Assembly (NCBI GenBank): GCA_964563135.1
Contig: CAZLWV010000002.1
Location: 77,364 to 141,363 of the forward strand
Length of the DNA: 64,000 nt
Reading direction: 5' to 3'
Source: JAAYAY01 sp964563135
Lineage (GTDB): Bacteria > Planctomycetota > Planctomycetia > Pirellulales > Thermoguttaceae
Numbering within the stretch: position 1 is the stretch's first letter; each line of letters begins with the position of its first letter. Positions 48,038 to 57,716 of this stretch are shown here, in pieces. The notes under the pieces are model-generated. The model ran no database searches. It was not told the origin of the DNA and saw nothing but the letters and a program-made list of their open reading frames with translations. The translations under genes were made by a program, and so were the position numbers.

Positions 48038-48337
48038 ATGGTGGAGTTACTCTCGCGGCTTTCTGGCTCCGACCTGACGGCCGTGCTGATCATTGTGCCG
48101 GTCGTCGTCGTGGTGGGAATTATCGGGCTTGCGGCACTGATCGCCGCCGCCATCCAGAAGCACCGTGACCGGGAGATCGCCGCTGCGGTGGTTGCCGAAA
48201 TGCTCGACCGCAATATGGCTCCCGAGGAGATCATCGCCGTGCTCAAGGCGATGGGCCTGGAAGGCACATCGCAGCATCCCGGGTTCCCCTCGCGGCGAGC
48301 GAGCAGGGGAGGCGAGAAACAGCCCGCGCCGGTCTGA
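48038..48337 (+). CDS. Small membrane protein of unknown function
   Basis: The 99-residue protein has one strong transmembrane helix at residues about 15-42 (AVLIIVPVVVVVGIIGLAAL) and then an amphipathic cytoplasmic segment (EIAAAVVAEMLDRNMAPEEI) with a Ser/Arg-rich end. ATG 48038 is preferred because GGAG lies seven bases upstream; ATG 48032 is in frame two codons earlier. The one-helix-plus-amphipathic-tail layout recalls regulators such as PspB/PspC, but I see no diagnostic motif. It is followed after 289 bases by the BON-domain gene. Confidence 0.6.
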   Translation: MVELLSRLSGSDLTAVLIIVPVVVVVGIIGLAALIAAAIQKHRDREIAAAVVAEMLDRNMAPEEIIAVLKAMGLEGTSQHPGFPSRRASRGGEKQPAPV

Positions 48338-48626
48338 ACGGCCAACGAACTGCCCTGGGCCACTCTACGTCGGGTTTCGACTGACCGGATCGCAAACGCC
48401 GCCTCCTGAAAGGGCGGTTGAGGCTTGTCAGTCGCTGCGGGGCATCCCGCGATCTTGAACAGCCTCTGAGTCGTTTCGGCGACGGCGGCCGGAAAAGTCC
48501 AAAAAACCGGAAAATAGCCCCCAGTCCGCGCAATCGTTTGCCGATACCCAGATTATCGACTGATGGTGTCCCGGGACGGGTTGCGTCGATAGGCCGACTC
48601 GGACCGACACCGCGAGGTTCAAGAGA

Positions 48627-49583
48627 ATGAGTTTGAGGCACGAAATGCGACCGTGGTGTCTTCTGCTTGCGATGGTGGTTGCCGTGACGGTGTCGGCGGG
48701 GATGGTTCGGGGCGACGACCTGGAACTTGCCCAGGTGATCGCAGGCAAGCTGCGGACAAGCGGCCAGCTTCGAGACTACGACATTCGCGTGAAAGTCGAC
48801 AAGGGAACCGCCTGGTTGCGGGGGCGAGTGGCCAACGAGAGGCAGTTGAACGCTGCCCTGGCCCTCGCGGCGGAGACGCAAGGTGTGGAGCAAGTTGCCA
48901 ACGGACTGACCGTCTGGAACGAGCCTGAACGGCGCCGTGTTCGGGCTCCCATCGCATCACGACAACCGATCGGTCCAACAGTCGAGCAGGTCCGCCTTGC
49001 CCCGCCGCCCGCCACATCAGGTCCCGAAGCGGGTGTTGCACCGGCACCGATCGCTGCGATTCAGACGCCCGTGTCGCCGTCCGTGCTCCAGCAGCCGGTT
49101 GATCCCCAGCGGCTCCCGAGCAGCGTGGTTGACGAGGCCGCGATGCTCCTCGGAAGCCTGCCCCCCGAAGGTCCCGCCCCGCCGGTGCGGAGTCTGGAGT
49201 ATGCCACGAGCCTCGAAGTGCTCCCCACCACAGTCCAGAAGGCCAGCTACTGCCCCTCCGCAGGCCAGATGCACGTGATGGATCCCCACACGTTGGCTAC
49301 TCTCACGGGTGCCGCCGAACCGATGCTCCTTCCGGAAGACTGCGGCGCGTCGGCGGGTGAAGCCTACGCCAGCGACGGGGCCGATGCTTTTCCGACTCCT
49401 CCGCCCGTGGCGGGCGAAGACCGGTCTCTTTCTTCTGCTTCTGACAGTCCGAGCATCACCCAAGTTGGTGAGGAGCCGGCGCTACTCCAACTGCTCCCCG
49501 AGCCCACTCGCCGCACATGGGCAGGCACATTCAGCCAGCGGGGTGTGCCGACGATGCGGGCTGTGGTGACCGATCAGCCGTGA
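48627..49583 (+). CDS. Exported BON-domain protein
   Basis: The 318-residue protein has a signal peptide (residues about 8-28, CLLLAMVVAVTVSAG) and one BON domain at about 35-95 (VKVDKGTAWLRGRVANERQL, GVEQVANGLTVW). BON domains bind phospholipid or bridge envelope proteins. The remaining 220 residues are Pro/Ala/Ser-rich and low in complexity, probably extended. ATG 48627 agrees with the signal peptide; the ribosome site is weak. It lies just upstream of the ECF sigma gene on the same strand and could be part of that regulon. Confidence 0.75.
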   Translation: MSLRHEMRPWCLLLAMVVAVTVSAGMVRGDDLELAQVIAGKLRTSGQLRDYDIRVKVDKGTAWLRGRVANERQLNAALALAAETQGVEQVANGLTVWNEPERRRVRAPIASRQPIGPTVEQVRLAPPPATSGPEAGVAPAPIAAIQTPVSPSVLQQPVDPQRLPSSVVDEAAMLLGSLPPEGPAPPVRSLEYATSLEVLPTTVQKASYCPSAGQMHVMDPHTLATLTGAAEPMLLPEDCGASAGEAYASDGADAFPTPPPVAGEDRSLSSASDSPSITQVGEEPALLQLLPEPTRRTWAGTFSQRGVPTMRAVVTDQP

Positions 49584-49808
49584 GTTTCTGACTCGGCGCG
49601 GGCCTGCAACTGGGCGAATGCAGGGAGTCTGGGTTTGAGAAGTGGCATCGCAAGCTCGGCTGCCACCCGATCTTCTTGTGGTGCCATGGGTTGCGTCGAG
49701 CGGCGGGGTTACTTCCTGCGATCGCGTCTGCAGCTCAAGCCTGCTGGCGGTGCCTGCCAGCCTCTTGCCGTCCTGGTATTCTGGGTGAGATTCTGAAATC
49801 TGCCCCGG

Positions 49809-49834
49809 GAAGAAACGCCTTCGGTGGCGTCTTC
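49809..49834 (+). terminator. Hairpin upstream of the ECF sigma gene
   Basis: GAAGAAACGCC and GGCGTCTTC pair with a two-base bulge, followed by TTTG. It lies 225 bases after the BON gene and 35 bases before the sigma gene start. It may end the BON transcript or be a leader element. Confidence 0.4.
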
Positions 49835-49868
49835 TTTGTAGACACCCGATGAACCCAGCGGCGCGGCG

Positions 49869-50372
49869 ATGATCGGATCGGAAGTCCTCACAAGCCTTTA
49901 CGATGAACACGGTGCCGCGTTGGTTCTCTATGCACGGCAGTGGACGGCTTGGCCTGAGGACGTGGTCCAGGAGGCCTTGATTCAGCTTTTCAGGCAACAG
50001 ACGCTTCCTTCAGATCCGGTGGCCTGGCTCTTCCGCGTGGTTCGCAACGGTGCCATCAGTCAGGCGAGACAGCAGTCTCGGCGGCGCAACCGGGAGTCGG
50101 CCAGGGCCGAGCCACGCGGCTGGTGGTTCTGCGATTCATCCGAGGGACGCCTCGCGGCGGAGGAAGCCACAGAAGCATTGAGCCAACTTCTCCCGGAACA
50201 ACGGGAGACGGTGATCGCCCGGCTCTGGGGTGGACTTTCCTTCGAACAGGTGGGCCGGTTGACCGGAGTGTCCACCAGCACAGCCCACCGCCGCTACGAA
50301 GCCGGCTTGGCCGCCTTGCGCAAGCTCATAACCGGGGCAGAGCCGAGAAGCACGCCAGTGCCGGAACATTGA
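49869..50372 (+). CDS. ECF-type RNA polymerase sigma factor
   Basis: The 167-residue protein has region 2 (YDEHGAALVLYARQW, EDVVQEALIQLFRQ, AWLFRVVRNGAIS) and region 4 (LPEQRETVIARLWGG, then VGRLTGVSTSTAHRRYEAG as the helix-turn-helix for the -35). Regions 1 and 3 are absent, so it is extracytoplasmic-function type. It directs RNA polymerase to stress or envelope genes. The next gene, a one-helix membrane protein, starts 84 bases on and is the natural anti-sigma candidate. Planctomycetes carry many such pairs. I could not confirm an autoregulatory promoter sequence. Confidence 0.9.
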   Translation: MIGSEVLTSLYDEHGAALVLYARQWTAWPEDVVQEALIQLFRQQTLPSDPVAWLFRVVRNGAISQARQQSRRRNRESARAEPRGWWFCDSSEGRLAAEEATEALSQLLPEQRETVIARLWGGLSFEQVGRLTGVSTSTAHRRYEAGLAALRKLITGAEPRSTPVPEH

Positions 50373-50456
50373 ATTGTTTGCCGGAGAAGCGACCTGGCGA
50401 GATCCCGTCTCGACATGTCAACAAGCCGCGATCATAGGACCGCAAAGGAGCGTCGG

Positions 50457-51122
50457 ATGGCCAATCAATACGAGAACCTGCCAGATCGAAAACTCTCGCC
50501 CGAACTGCAGGCCTTCGAGGCTCAATTGGCATCGCTTGTGCCAAGCACGGGCTGCCTTCAGCGAGACCGCCTCCTTTTCGAAGCGGGCAGAGCGGCGGCC
50601 GAGGCGGAACGCCGAAGGCCGGCAGCCGCGCTGCAGTGGGCCCGGTCTGCCGCTTCAATCCTGATCACCTCCGCTGCCACCTTTCTCCTGACGGCTTTTG
50701 TGTTACGACCGGCGCCGGTGGCAGTCACGGGCTCGTCGGACACGTCACAGTTGTCCCAGAATCGCTCTATCGATACACCGCAGCCACTGACGGCTCCCAG
50801 TGTAGGTGAACCAGGTCCCGTATCCGACGTTCAGGCGGAGAACTCCTTTCGGGCGTTGCTTGCGACGTTTCTGTTCAGAGCCGACCGGGCCAATGGGGAG
50901 ACCAGCGCCTCCTATTTCCGGCAGCGCGACAGGCTGCTCGCATTGGGAGGGGATCGCGTTCCCGAACCGAAGAAGACCGCCTTTGTGCAAGGTACTCGTC
51001 AAAACATCCGGGTGTCGTATATGGAACTTCTGGGCGAACTGACGTCGGAGAGACATGGATTGGCACCCGACGACGGCGCCGCAGACCCACGAAAACCCTC
51101 AAAGCAAGGAACCGACCTATGA
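50457..51122 (+). CDS. Single-pass membrane protein, putative anti-sigma factor
   Basis: The 221-residue protein has a cytoplasmic N-terminal part of about 60 residues (NLPDRKLSPELQAFEAQLAS), one transmembrane helix at about 62-83 (AASILITSAATFLLTAFVL) and an outer domain of about 135 residues. This matches the topology of anti-sigma factors, but no zinc-finger (HxxxCxxC) or other known sigma-binding motif is present, so the role is inferred from position alone. ATG 50457 has a perfect AAAGGAG site six bases upstream. Its TGA overlaps the next gene's ATG (ATGA), showing translational coupling. Confidence 0.75.
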   Translation: MANQYENLPDRKLSPELQAFEAQLASLVPSTGCLQRDRLLFEAGRAAAEAERRRPAAALQWARSAASILITSAATFLLTAFVLRPAPVAVTGSSDTSQLSQNRSIDTPQPLTAPSVGEPGPVSDVQAENSFRALLATFLFRADRANGETSASYFRQRDRLLALGGDRVPEPKKTAFVQGTRQNIRVSYMELLGELTSERHGLAPDDGAADPRKPSKQGTDL

Positions 51123-52576
51123 GTTGGAACCGCATACAGCGTTTCGCACGGTTGTTTGTGCTGCTCTCTTTCGCCGTAGGGCTTGGTGATGCGCGCGATG
51201 TCGTCGCCGCCGAAAACGTCGATGACGGGACGATGGAAGTCCGCAAGGTAACCATTCGCCCGGCCCCGGAACCGACTCCGGCACTGAAGTATCAGCTCCT
51301 GCCCCCCTTGCCGGACCGGACATCCGGCAACGCCGCGGTGCTCTACAACCGGATTCTCGTCCAGTTGCCCAACGCAATGAACGAGGAAACGTCGAAACAG
51401 GTGGCCAGATGGGCGAGCACCGATCTTGCCATCGCGGATCTGCCGCTCGATGAGGTTCGGAATACGCTGCAGCCTCTCCAATCGGCGATGGGCGAGCTGG
51501 CCATTGCGGCGCGGCGAGAGTCTTGCCAATGGGACATACCATTCCAGGAAGGGCGAAATCCGTTTGGGTTGCTCCTCCCCGAACTCCAGCAACAGCGGCA
51601 ACTTGCCCGAATTCTCCTGGTCAACATCCGCCTGGCAATCCGCGAGGGGCGAACCGACGAGGCGATCCGGATGCTGCAAACGGGCTTTGCCTTTGCCCGC
51701 GATGTGGGCAACGGCCCCACCCTGATTCACGGACTGGTCGGCGCCGCCATCTGCGGAATCATGACCGCCGAAGTGGAGGAACTTGTCCAGCAAGCGGACG
51801 CACCCAATCTGTACTGGGCCCTGACGGTTCTGCCGCGCCCACTCGTCGACCTGCGGAGGGGACTCGAAACGGAAATGCACGTGCTCGACCTCTGGGTTCC
51901 CGCTCTCCGAGAAATCGAAAGCACGGGGAACGATCCGGTCTTCTGGGAAGCAAAGCTCGAGATGATCGCAAACGGCGTTCGCGAGTTCACGGGCGAAACG
52001 GAGCCCGAAGCCGGCTATCGCGCCTTGCTGACCCTGCTTGCGCTCAAGGGATATCCCAAGGCGGTTGAGTACATGGTATCCCATGGCCATTCGAAGGACG
52101 AAGTGGCGACGATGCACCCGGCACGCGTGCTGTTGATCGCCACTTTCAACATGTACCGGGAGCAGCGCGACGGGTCGTTCAAATGGCTCTATTTGCCCTA
52201 CCACGAGGGTCGGGAAGGACTCGCTGCGTGGGAAAGCCGGTTCCAGCGCGATGTCGCTGGCCAAGAAGTTTTTCCCCTGGCCAGCATGATCCTGCCGGCC
52301 GTCGGCGCCGCGAAACTTGCGGCGGCTCGGCAGCACCGATCCCTGGAGGTTGCCAGGCTGATCGAAGCCATTCGTCTCTACGCCTCGATTCATGAGGGCC
52401 GACTGCCCGGCATTCTCAACGAGATCACCGAGGTACCCGTTCCGACCGACCCGCTCTGGGGAAAGCCCTTCGAGCTGACCGCCGACGGCGATACGATCGT
52501 GATCCAGTCGGCACCGGTTCCAACCCAGGGCGCCCGGAGATTCGGTCTGCGTGTCGAAGTTCGGCTTGCCAAGTGA
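51119..52576 (+). CDS. Exported protein of unknown function, coupled to the putative anti-sigma gene
   Basis: The 485-residue protein has a signal peptide (residues about 8-28, RFARLFVLLSFAVGLGDA) and is otherwise largely helical (LLLPELQQQRQLARILLVNI, AAKLAAARQHRSLEVARLIE). The C-terminal part has a DPLWGKPFELTADGD segment that resembles the ends of many planctomycete exported proteins. No enzyme motif is recognised. It starts within the stop of the preceding gene and is probably a target or partner of the sigma/anti-sigma system. Cellular place is likely the periplasm-like space. Confidence 0.7.
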   Translation: MSWNRIQRFARLFVLLSFAVGLGDARDVVAAENVDDGTMEVRKVTIRPAPEPTPALKYQLLPPLPDRTSGNAAVLYNRILVQLPNAMNEETSKQVARWASTDLAIADLPLDEVRNTLQPLQSAMGELAIAARRESCQWDIPFQEGRNPFGLLLPELQQQRQLARILLVNIRLAIREGRTDEAIRMLQTGFAFARDVGNGPTLIHGLVGAAICGIMTAEVEELVQQADAPNLYWALTVLPRPLVDLRRGLETEMHVLDLWVPALREIESTGNDPVFWEAKLEMIANGVREFTGETEPEAGYRALLTLLALKGYPKAVEYMVSHGHSKDEVATMHPARVLLIATFNMYREQRDGSFKWLYLPYHEGREGLAAWESRFQRDVAGQEVFPLASMILPAVGAAKLAAARQHRSLEVARLIEAIRLYASIHEGRLPGILNEITEVPVPTDPLWGKPFELTADGDTIVIQSAPVPTQGARRFGLRVEVRLAK

Positions 52577-52629
52577 GAAGTCGTAGCTCCGAATCCCGAA
52601 ATACCCGTTTGTGAGAAACCGAGAATACC

Positions 52630-53550
52630 ATGAAAGCCTACCCGTGCATTTCTGCCATCGTTCTGGCCGCAGCGGCTACCTCGCTCTGCGGAGCCGCTCA
52701 GAAGACCCCGCCGGACCAGATCGCCGCCACACTCGCGCCTCTGCTTGACGAGCAAGCTCTGGTGGTTGGCCACCTCGATTGCGAAGGACTTGATGTCGGC
52801 GCATCGATGAAGGCGATCGCAGGCCTGCTGGACAAGCAGGCGGCAATCGCCGAACAGATCACCAGCCCCCACATCTCCTCGATCCTGGCACTGCAGAAAA
52901 CTGGTGCTCGCGACTTGTACTTCCTGCTTAGCGTTGCCGACCTTCCGATCGCGACCGGGGCGTTCTTCGTGCCGGTACCCGAGAACGTCCAGGCCGAGTC
53001 GATCGCGAACATCTTCCGGCCGTTCAAGGAATTTCAGGTCGACCAGGTCGGCTCCAACGTCGTCTTCGGCGACCACAAGACAGTTCCTCGCCTGAAGAAC
53101 GTCAGCCCGGTACCAAGGGCACACCTGGTCGACGCCCTCGCCGCGGTCAGCGATGCTCCCCTGAAGATCGTACTGACTCTCCCCGCCTACTTCCGCCCGG
53201 TCATCGAGCAGACTCTTCCCGAGCTGCCCGAAGTGGTCGGTGGCGGTCCCAGCACGGTTCTGACCGCGGGCATCCAGTGGGTCGCGATCGGAATTGCCGT
53301 GGAGCAGCAGCCGGGCATCCGCGTCGTGGTCCAGTCCGAGTCGCCGGAGGCTGCTGCCGCCCTGGCCGAGAGATTCAGCGAGGCATGCGGACTCCTGCGC
53401 AAGAATGAGAAAGCCCGCACGGACCTTCCCGCGATTGACCAGGTCATCCCGCTGCTCGAACCGGCGGTCGAGAACGACCGCGTGGTGCTCACCCTCAGCG
53501 TGGAAAACGGCAGGCTGCCCAAACTGCTCGAATCCCTCCTGCCGAAATGA
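52630..53550 (+). CDS. Exported protein of unknown function
   Basis: The 306-residue protein has a signal peptide (MKAYPCISAIVLAAAATSLC with a Cys near residue 20 that could be lipidated, though no strict lipobox is present). The rest alternates helices and strands: HLDCEGLDVGASMKAIAGLL, LYFLLSVADLPIATGAFFVP, VVFGDHKTVPRLKNV and VVVQSESPEAAAALAERFSE. I recognise no domain. It follows the preceding gene after 53 bases and is likely in the same operon. Confidence 0.65.
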   Translation: MKAYPCISAIVLAAAATSLCGAAQKTPPDQIAATLAPLLDEQALVVGHLDCEGLDVGASMKAIAGLLDKQAAIAEQITSPHISSILALQKTGARDLYFLLSVADLPIATGAFFVPVPENVQAESIANIFRPFKEFQVDQVGSNVVFGDHKTVPRLKNVSPVPRAHLVDALAAVSDAPLKIVLTLPAYFRPVIEQTLPELPEVVGGGPSTVLTAGIQWVAIGIAVEQQPGIRVVVQSESPEAAAALAERFSEACGLLRKNEKARTDLPAIDQVIPLLEPAVENDRVVLTLSVENGRLPKLLESLLPK

Positions 53551-53843
53551 TCCGCCGCGGCTTCTAATTTCTATATCTCCTTGTTGCCATGTCCTTTGCG
53601 ACATTCCCGACAAGCCGGCGAACCTGTCGTTGCCGGCGTGCGTATCAAAGACCGTCGACGCCTGGTTGGAGCAAGCCATCTGGACCGCCGCTCCGACCGG
53701 GCTCGACGATCATCTGACGAGACCTCCTGGCGGAAAGAGAACGGGGCTGTGCTGGCCTGTCCATCAAGGCGGTGCAGCCCTCGCTTCTCCGTCGGAGCGG
53801 GTCTTGTGCTCGGAAGCACACAGCTTTTCACGGAAGATACGCG

Positions 53844-54188
53844 ATGAGTTCCAACGTCGATCAATTCCTTCAAGAGTGTCCCGTCTGCGGCCGGTCTCTT
53901 CAGGTCTCCTCCGACCTGGCCGGGCGCTGGGTCACTTGCCATCACTGCCGCGGCCGATTTCTCGCTTCCTCTTCGGCCGGCATTTCTCTCTCGCCAACCA
54001 CAAGCGCGTCCTTCTTGCTACGGCGCGCCGAGGAACTGATCAGGATCGCGTCGCGCCGAGGCAAGGTGTGTGCCGCCGGGACTGTGGATAAGTCTGTGCG
54101 AAGGCCAGATGCTGCGGGGCCTCGGTTGCAGAGCATTGCTCTTCTCGAAGGGCAATCGCTCTGGCGCGACCTCCGAGGCTTCTGCTGA
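53844..54188 (+). CDS. Small zinc-ribbon protein
   Basis: The 114-residue protein starts with a zinc-ribbon (residues about 11-38): ECPVCGRSLQVSSDLAGRWV then TCHHCRGRF, i.e. two CxxC knuckles separated by about 17 residues. The remainder is basic and without known domain. ATG 53844 has GGAAG upstream. Planctomycete genomes carry many proteins that begin with this ribbon and continue into larger domains, so this could be a shortened member; the sequence after residue 70 looks less conserved and may have shifted frame. It is the last gene on this strand before the convergent operon. Confidence 0.5.
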   Translation: MSSNVDQFLQECPVCGRSLQVSSDLAGRWVTCHHCRGRFLASSSAGISLSPTTSASFLLRRAEELIRIASRRGKVCAAGTVDKSVRRPDAAGPRLQSIALLEGQSLWRDLRGFC

Positions 54189-54370
54189 TTGGCCGTCAGC
54201 ACGTGCCTCGTCTCTCTTGCTGCCGCAAGGGCGAGCCGATGCTCTGTGTGGTCCTCCCACGGAACATCGCGCTCGCCCTTGTGTGCTTGGGAGGTAATGG
54301 CGGTGGGTTGCGTATGCGAGCGTGGAGGCTCGCGATCGGCTGATGGGCAGGCCGGAAGTCGGGCTTCCCG

Positions 54371-57300
54371 CTATCCCTTCGGCTGTACCGCGCTGGCGGC
54401 AGGTTTGGTGTCGGTTGTGCTGGGGGGCCAGGGCTTCGGGCCTTCGACCTGCATGGCGGCAACCGCGCGGAGCCCCGAGGCCAGTTCCACCGCTTCGACT
54501 TCCCATTGGCCCGGAGAGTCGTTGTTTGCGATGTCGAGCGTCAATTCCAGCCGCCCGTCGATCGCGGCGTAGGGCCCGCTGAACTCGGCGGGGCGCCCTG
54601 CGGAATCGCGGATTGTCACCTGCAGCGGCACCACGGCAGCGATCGGCTGACCGGACTGGTCCACGACCTCCACGACCCACCGGGCCTGTGTGCCCCGCGC
54701 AACCGACTCAGGGCCTGTCAAGCGAACTTGGCCGACGGCCTGGTCGGACACCATCAGCATGGCCCCGTCGCAGGGGCCGAGGCGGATGTCGAAACCAGTT
54801 TGCCCGGACGTCTGCGTGGCACTGACGCTGCAGTGGTTCACAAGATCGTACACGTGTCCGCCGGAGCGGGCCAGGGTAACGCGGGTTTGTTCCGCCAGGC
54901 CGTTTTCCATGACCAGGCCGTGATGCCCCACATAGTCACCGTACTGGCGTCGATCATTGACCAGGAAAACGTAGTCGGTCTTCTGGTAGCGCCGCAGATA
55001 GGGGATGACCTCGGGACTGGAGGTATCCACTTGTCGCTTGTAGCGGCTGTCGAGCTGCAGGCGGAGGTCGGCTGCCAACTTCTGGATGGCGGTCTTGTCG
55101 GCATCGGCCCGCCCGGTCCGGTCGCAAACTGCGAGAGTGATATCGGGCTTGATCGCCGGGCAGGTACGCACGTCGCCGACGATCAAGCCTCCGGTCTTCT
55201 GGAACTGGAGGATCCGACGAACTACCGTGTCGGTGAGCACGTCGCAATCCGGCATCACGAGCACCCGGAAGCGGTCCAGGCCGCCAGCGGCGATTGTTTC
55301 GTCGAACACGACTTCCGGCTGGAGCTTGGCGTACGACAGGGCGTGGTAAACATCGCCTGCCCAGCCGCCGCACCAGCCGTAGGTGCCTCGACGGGCGAAC
55401 ATCTCTGCGGAAAACGATTCCAGGAAGGCGACGTCGCTCTGGGGGGCCGGTACGCTGAGCAGGGTCGGCCCGAGTGGTTGGACGACCTGCGTGATCAGCC
55501 GGTTCAATTCGTGCCGGGTGTCCGGATGCGTGAATCGATATCCACCGGTTGAATCGGTAGGAACGAGAGACTGCCAGCCGTGGTACATGATGCCCTTGAT
55601 CGGGCGGGCGATCTTGGTCCAGAAGGCTTCCCGGAGGTGCATCGGCGCGATGGTGATGAACGGCGCATCAGGCTGTTCCTGCTCCCATGGGGCGACATAG
55701 CCGGGCGTCGGCTTGCCGGGCACAGGTTCGGGGGCTGTGCGACTGCGGTACCAGATGATCTGGGTCATCTTCATGACCTGTTGTCCCTTGGGCCCGCCAC
55801 GAGCCATGGCCAGCAGTTCGTCGGTGGCCAGACCGATGCGGATCGGATCGGGATAGGAATACGTCCACTGGGAGAGATAGTCAACGCTGCCCCCGGAGCC
55901 GTAGATGCTCGCCACGCGGACCGCCGGATCGTGGAAGGTCCAGAAGCCGTCGCGTCCCGCCGTTTTCAGGCCGCGGACAAGGGCAGAGTTCAAGTCGTTC
56001 CAGCCATCCCCGTGTTTCCAGTACCACTGGAAGTACTTCAGGATCGGATCGTCGTCGGCGATCACTCGATTCTCGGGAAAACCGGTCAGCCGCTCATAGG
56101 CAATGCCTCGGGAACTGCCGACCTCAGCGGGAATCTCGGCGCCGCTGACCTTTCGGTAAGCTGCCCGATCGTGCTCGTGGAAGCAGGGATTCGCATGGTC
56201 GCGGACCTCCGTGTGGATCAGGGCCGCTCCGAAGGCCGGATGATCGCCATAACTCCTGGCCATGCTTGTTCCGACGTTCTCGCAGTACGTCTGCAGTTCG
56301 GGAAACAGACCGCAGATGCCTTCGGTGGTGAGGGGGTTGCCGTCGCGACCGATACGGCGGAACTGTTCCTTGGATTGCATTGCGGCGCCGGGAGACAAGC
56401 TGGCGATCAGGGTCATTCCCTTGGAGAGGGCTTCGTCGAGGGATGCCCGGTTGCGACGCACGCCTTCCTCATCGCCGGGCGCCGTAGGGCCACCCGCCTC
56501 CCAGATACGGTCGTAATCGGCCCCAAGTCCCAGCCCGTGAGTGAATCCGATCTCCTTGGCCCGATCGAGGTCGCCGGCGATGCCGCCCCACATCACGATC
56601 GGCATTTGCTTCGGCAAGGGACGCGGCACGATGCGAACGGTGACCTTCTCGGTCGTATCGATCGGCTCGGGGGCCTCGGCACGCAGTTGCACGGAGAGCG
56701 TATAGTCTCCCGGCCGGAGGGCGGTATCCAGGGGATATGCCAGATCGATCGACTTGCCCGCGTCGAGGAGAGGAATCTGCCTGTCCAGCGGTGATGCGCC
56801 AGCGAACTCGATTCTTGCCTGCGCGCCCGGCAGCGTTTGGCGGCAAAGGTTCGTGATGCGAAATAACTGTGTCGCCTCATGCTCCATGCGGACGAAGCAT
56901 GACCGGTCGGAGATCCGAGCCACCGCCATCGCGCGAAACTCGAGCACGCCCTGGCAGATCCGCACCTGGTCGATCAGCCCCGGAAAACCGTGGTAGTAGC
57001 TGCCGTTGCGGTCGCCGATCGTCAGGGGCTGGCTCCCGGGTGACACCGGCCCACAACCGGCGTTCTTCTGCGAGCCGCAAGGCACCCCATTCCAGTAGAA
57101 GCAGCCGGTGCCTTGGCCATCGTAGGTAAAGGCGAGATGGGTCCAGGCACCGGTTGCGAGCGTGAGCGGGTCAGAGTGCCAGTTGGCCGAATGCGTTCCG
57201 AAGCCGAGGCACGCGCGGAGCGTTCGGGAGCCGTCCGTCGAAGGTGCGCCGAGGATCAACTGGTAGTCGGTGTCGGCAACGTATTTCTTGTCGAGCAGGA

Positions 57301-57706
57301 ACGACTCGGGATACTCGGCGCTGAGTTCCGCGGAAGGGGAGATCCACATCTCGATTGTGAAGGCGTCGGGAGGCGACAGTGCCGGCCCGTCGGGACAGCG
57401 CGCGCAATGGGGGTCGTCCACGACCGGCCATCCGGGCCTGGAAAGCAGGGCGCCGCCGAATCTTCCCTGCGGCTGAAGCTCCGCACCTTGAAGGGCCAGA
57501 AGGTGTCCGCCCGGTGACACGTCTCGCAACGGCTGTTCACCGTCGAATGTCCACAGGGCCACGACATGTTTGCCGGTCGCATCGTCCCCCTGGTACGTCT
57601 GGTGCCACGGCTCGCGAAGGCGGACGGGCGATTCGGCAGCAATCGAATCCAGACGCGTCGCTACGATCACCAAGAGAACGCCAGCCATCCACTTCACAGG
57701 TTCCAT
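54371..57706 (-). CDS. Large exported LamG-domain and glycosidase-like protein
   Basis: The 1,111-residue protein has a signal peptide (MAGVLLVIVATRLDSIAA region), a LamG/concanavalin-like domain at about 50-260 (HVVALWTFDGE, AFTIEMWISPSAELSAEYPE, WTHLAFTYDGQGTGCFYWNG, GLIDQVRICQG), a middle region of about 400 residues resembling a TIM-barrel glycosidase (IVMWGGIAGDLDRAKEIGFT, DGFWTFHDPAV), a Rossmann-like segment (RFRVLVMPDCDVLTDTVVRR) similar to beta-galactosidase trimerisation domains, and a C-terminal Ig-like domain. Catalytic residues are not certain. GAGG lies eight bases before ATG 57706. It starts ten bases after the sulfatase gene, so the two form an operon, presumably for a sulfated or modified glycan. 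Confidence 0.75.
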   Translation of the reverse strand: MEPVKWMAGVLLVIVATRLDSIAAESPVRLREPWHQTYQGDDATGKHVVALWTFDGEQPLRDVSPGGHLLALQGAELQPQGRFGGALLSRPGWPVVDDPHCARCPDGPALSPPDAFTIEMWISPSAELSAEYPESFLLDKKYVADTDYQLILGAPSTDGSRTLRACLGFGTHSANWHSDPLTLATGAWTHLAFTYDGQGTGCFYWNGVPCGSQKNAGCGPVSPGSQPLTIGDRNGSYYHGFPGLIDQVRICQGVLEFRAMAVARISDRSCFVRMEHEATQLFRITNLCRQTLPGAQARIEFAGASPLDRQIPLLDAGKSIDLAYPLDTALRPGDYTLSVQLRAEAPEPIDTTEKVTVRIVPRPLPKQMPIVMWGGIAGDLDRAKEIGFTHGLGLGADYDRIWEAGGPTAPGDEEGVRRNRASLDEALSKGMTLIASLSPGAAMQSKEQFRRIGRDGNPLTTEGICGLFPELQTYCENVGTSMARSYGDHPAFGAALIHTEVRDHANPCFHEHDRAAYRKVSGAEIPAEVGSSRGIAYERLTGFPENRVIADDDPILKYFQWYWKHGDGWNDLNSALVRGLKTAGRDGFWTFHDPAVRVASIYGSGGSVDYLSQWTYSYPDPIRIGLATDELLAMARGGPKGQQVMKMTQIIWYRSRTAPEPVPGKPTPGYVAPWEQEQPDAPFITIAPMHLREAFWTKIARPIKGIMYHGWQSLVPTDSTGGYRFTHPDTRHELNRLITQVVQPLGPTLLSVPAPQSDVAFLESFSAEMFARRGTYGWCGGWAGDVYHALSYAKLQPEVVFDETIAAGGLDRFRVLVMPDCDVLTDTVVRRILQFQKTGGLIVGDVRTCPAIKPDITLAVCDRTGRADADKTAIQKLAADLRLQLDSRYKRQVDTSSPEVIPYLRRYQKTDYVFLVNDRRQYGDYVGHHGLVMENGLAEQTRVTLARSGGHVYDLVNHCSVSATQTSGQTGFDIRLGPCDGAMLMVSDQAVGQVRLTGPESVARGTQARWVVEVVDQSGQPIAAVVPLQVTIRDSAGRPAEFSGPYAAIDGRLELTLDIANNDSPGQWEVEAVELASGLRAVAAMQVEGPKPWPPSTTDTKPAASAVQPKG

Positions 57707-57716
57707 TTTCGAATCC

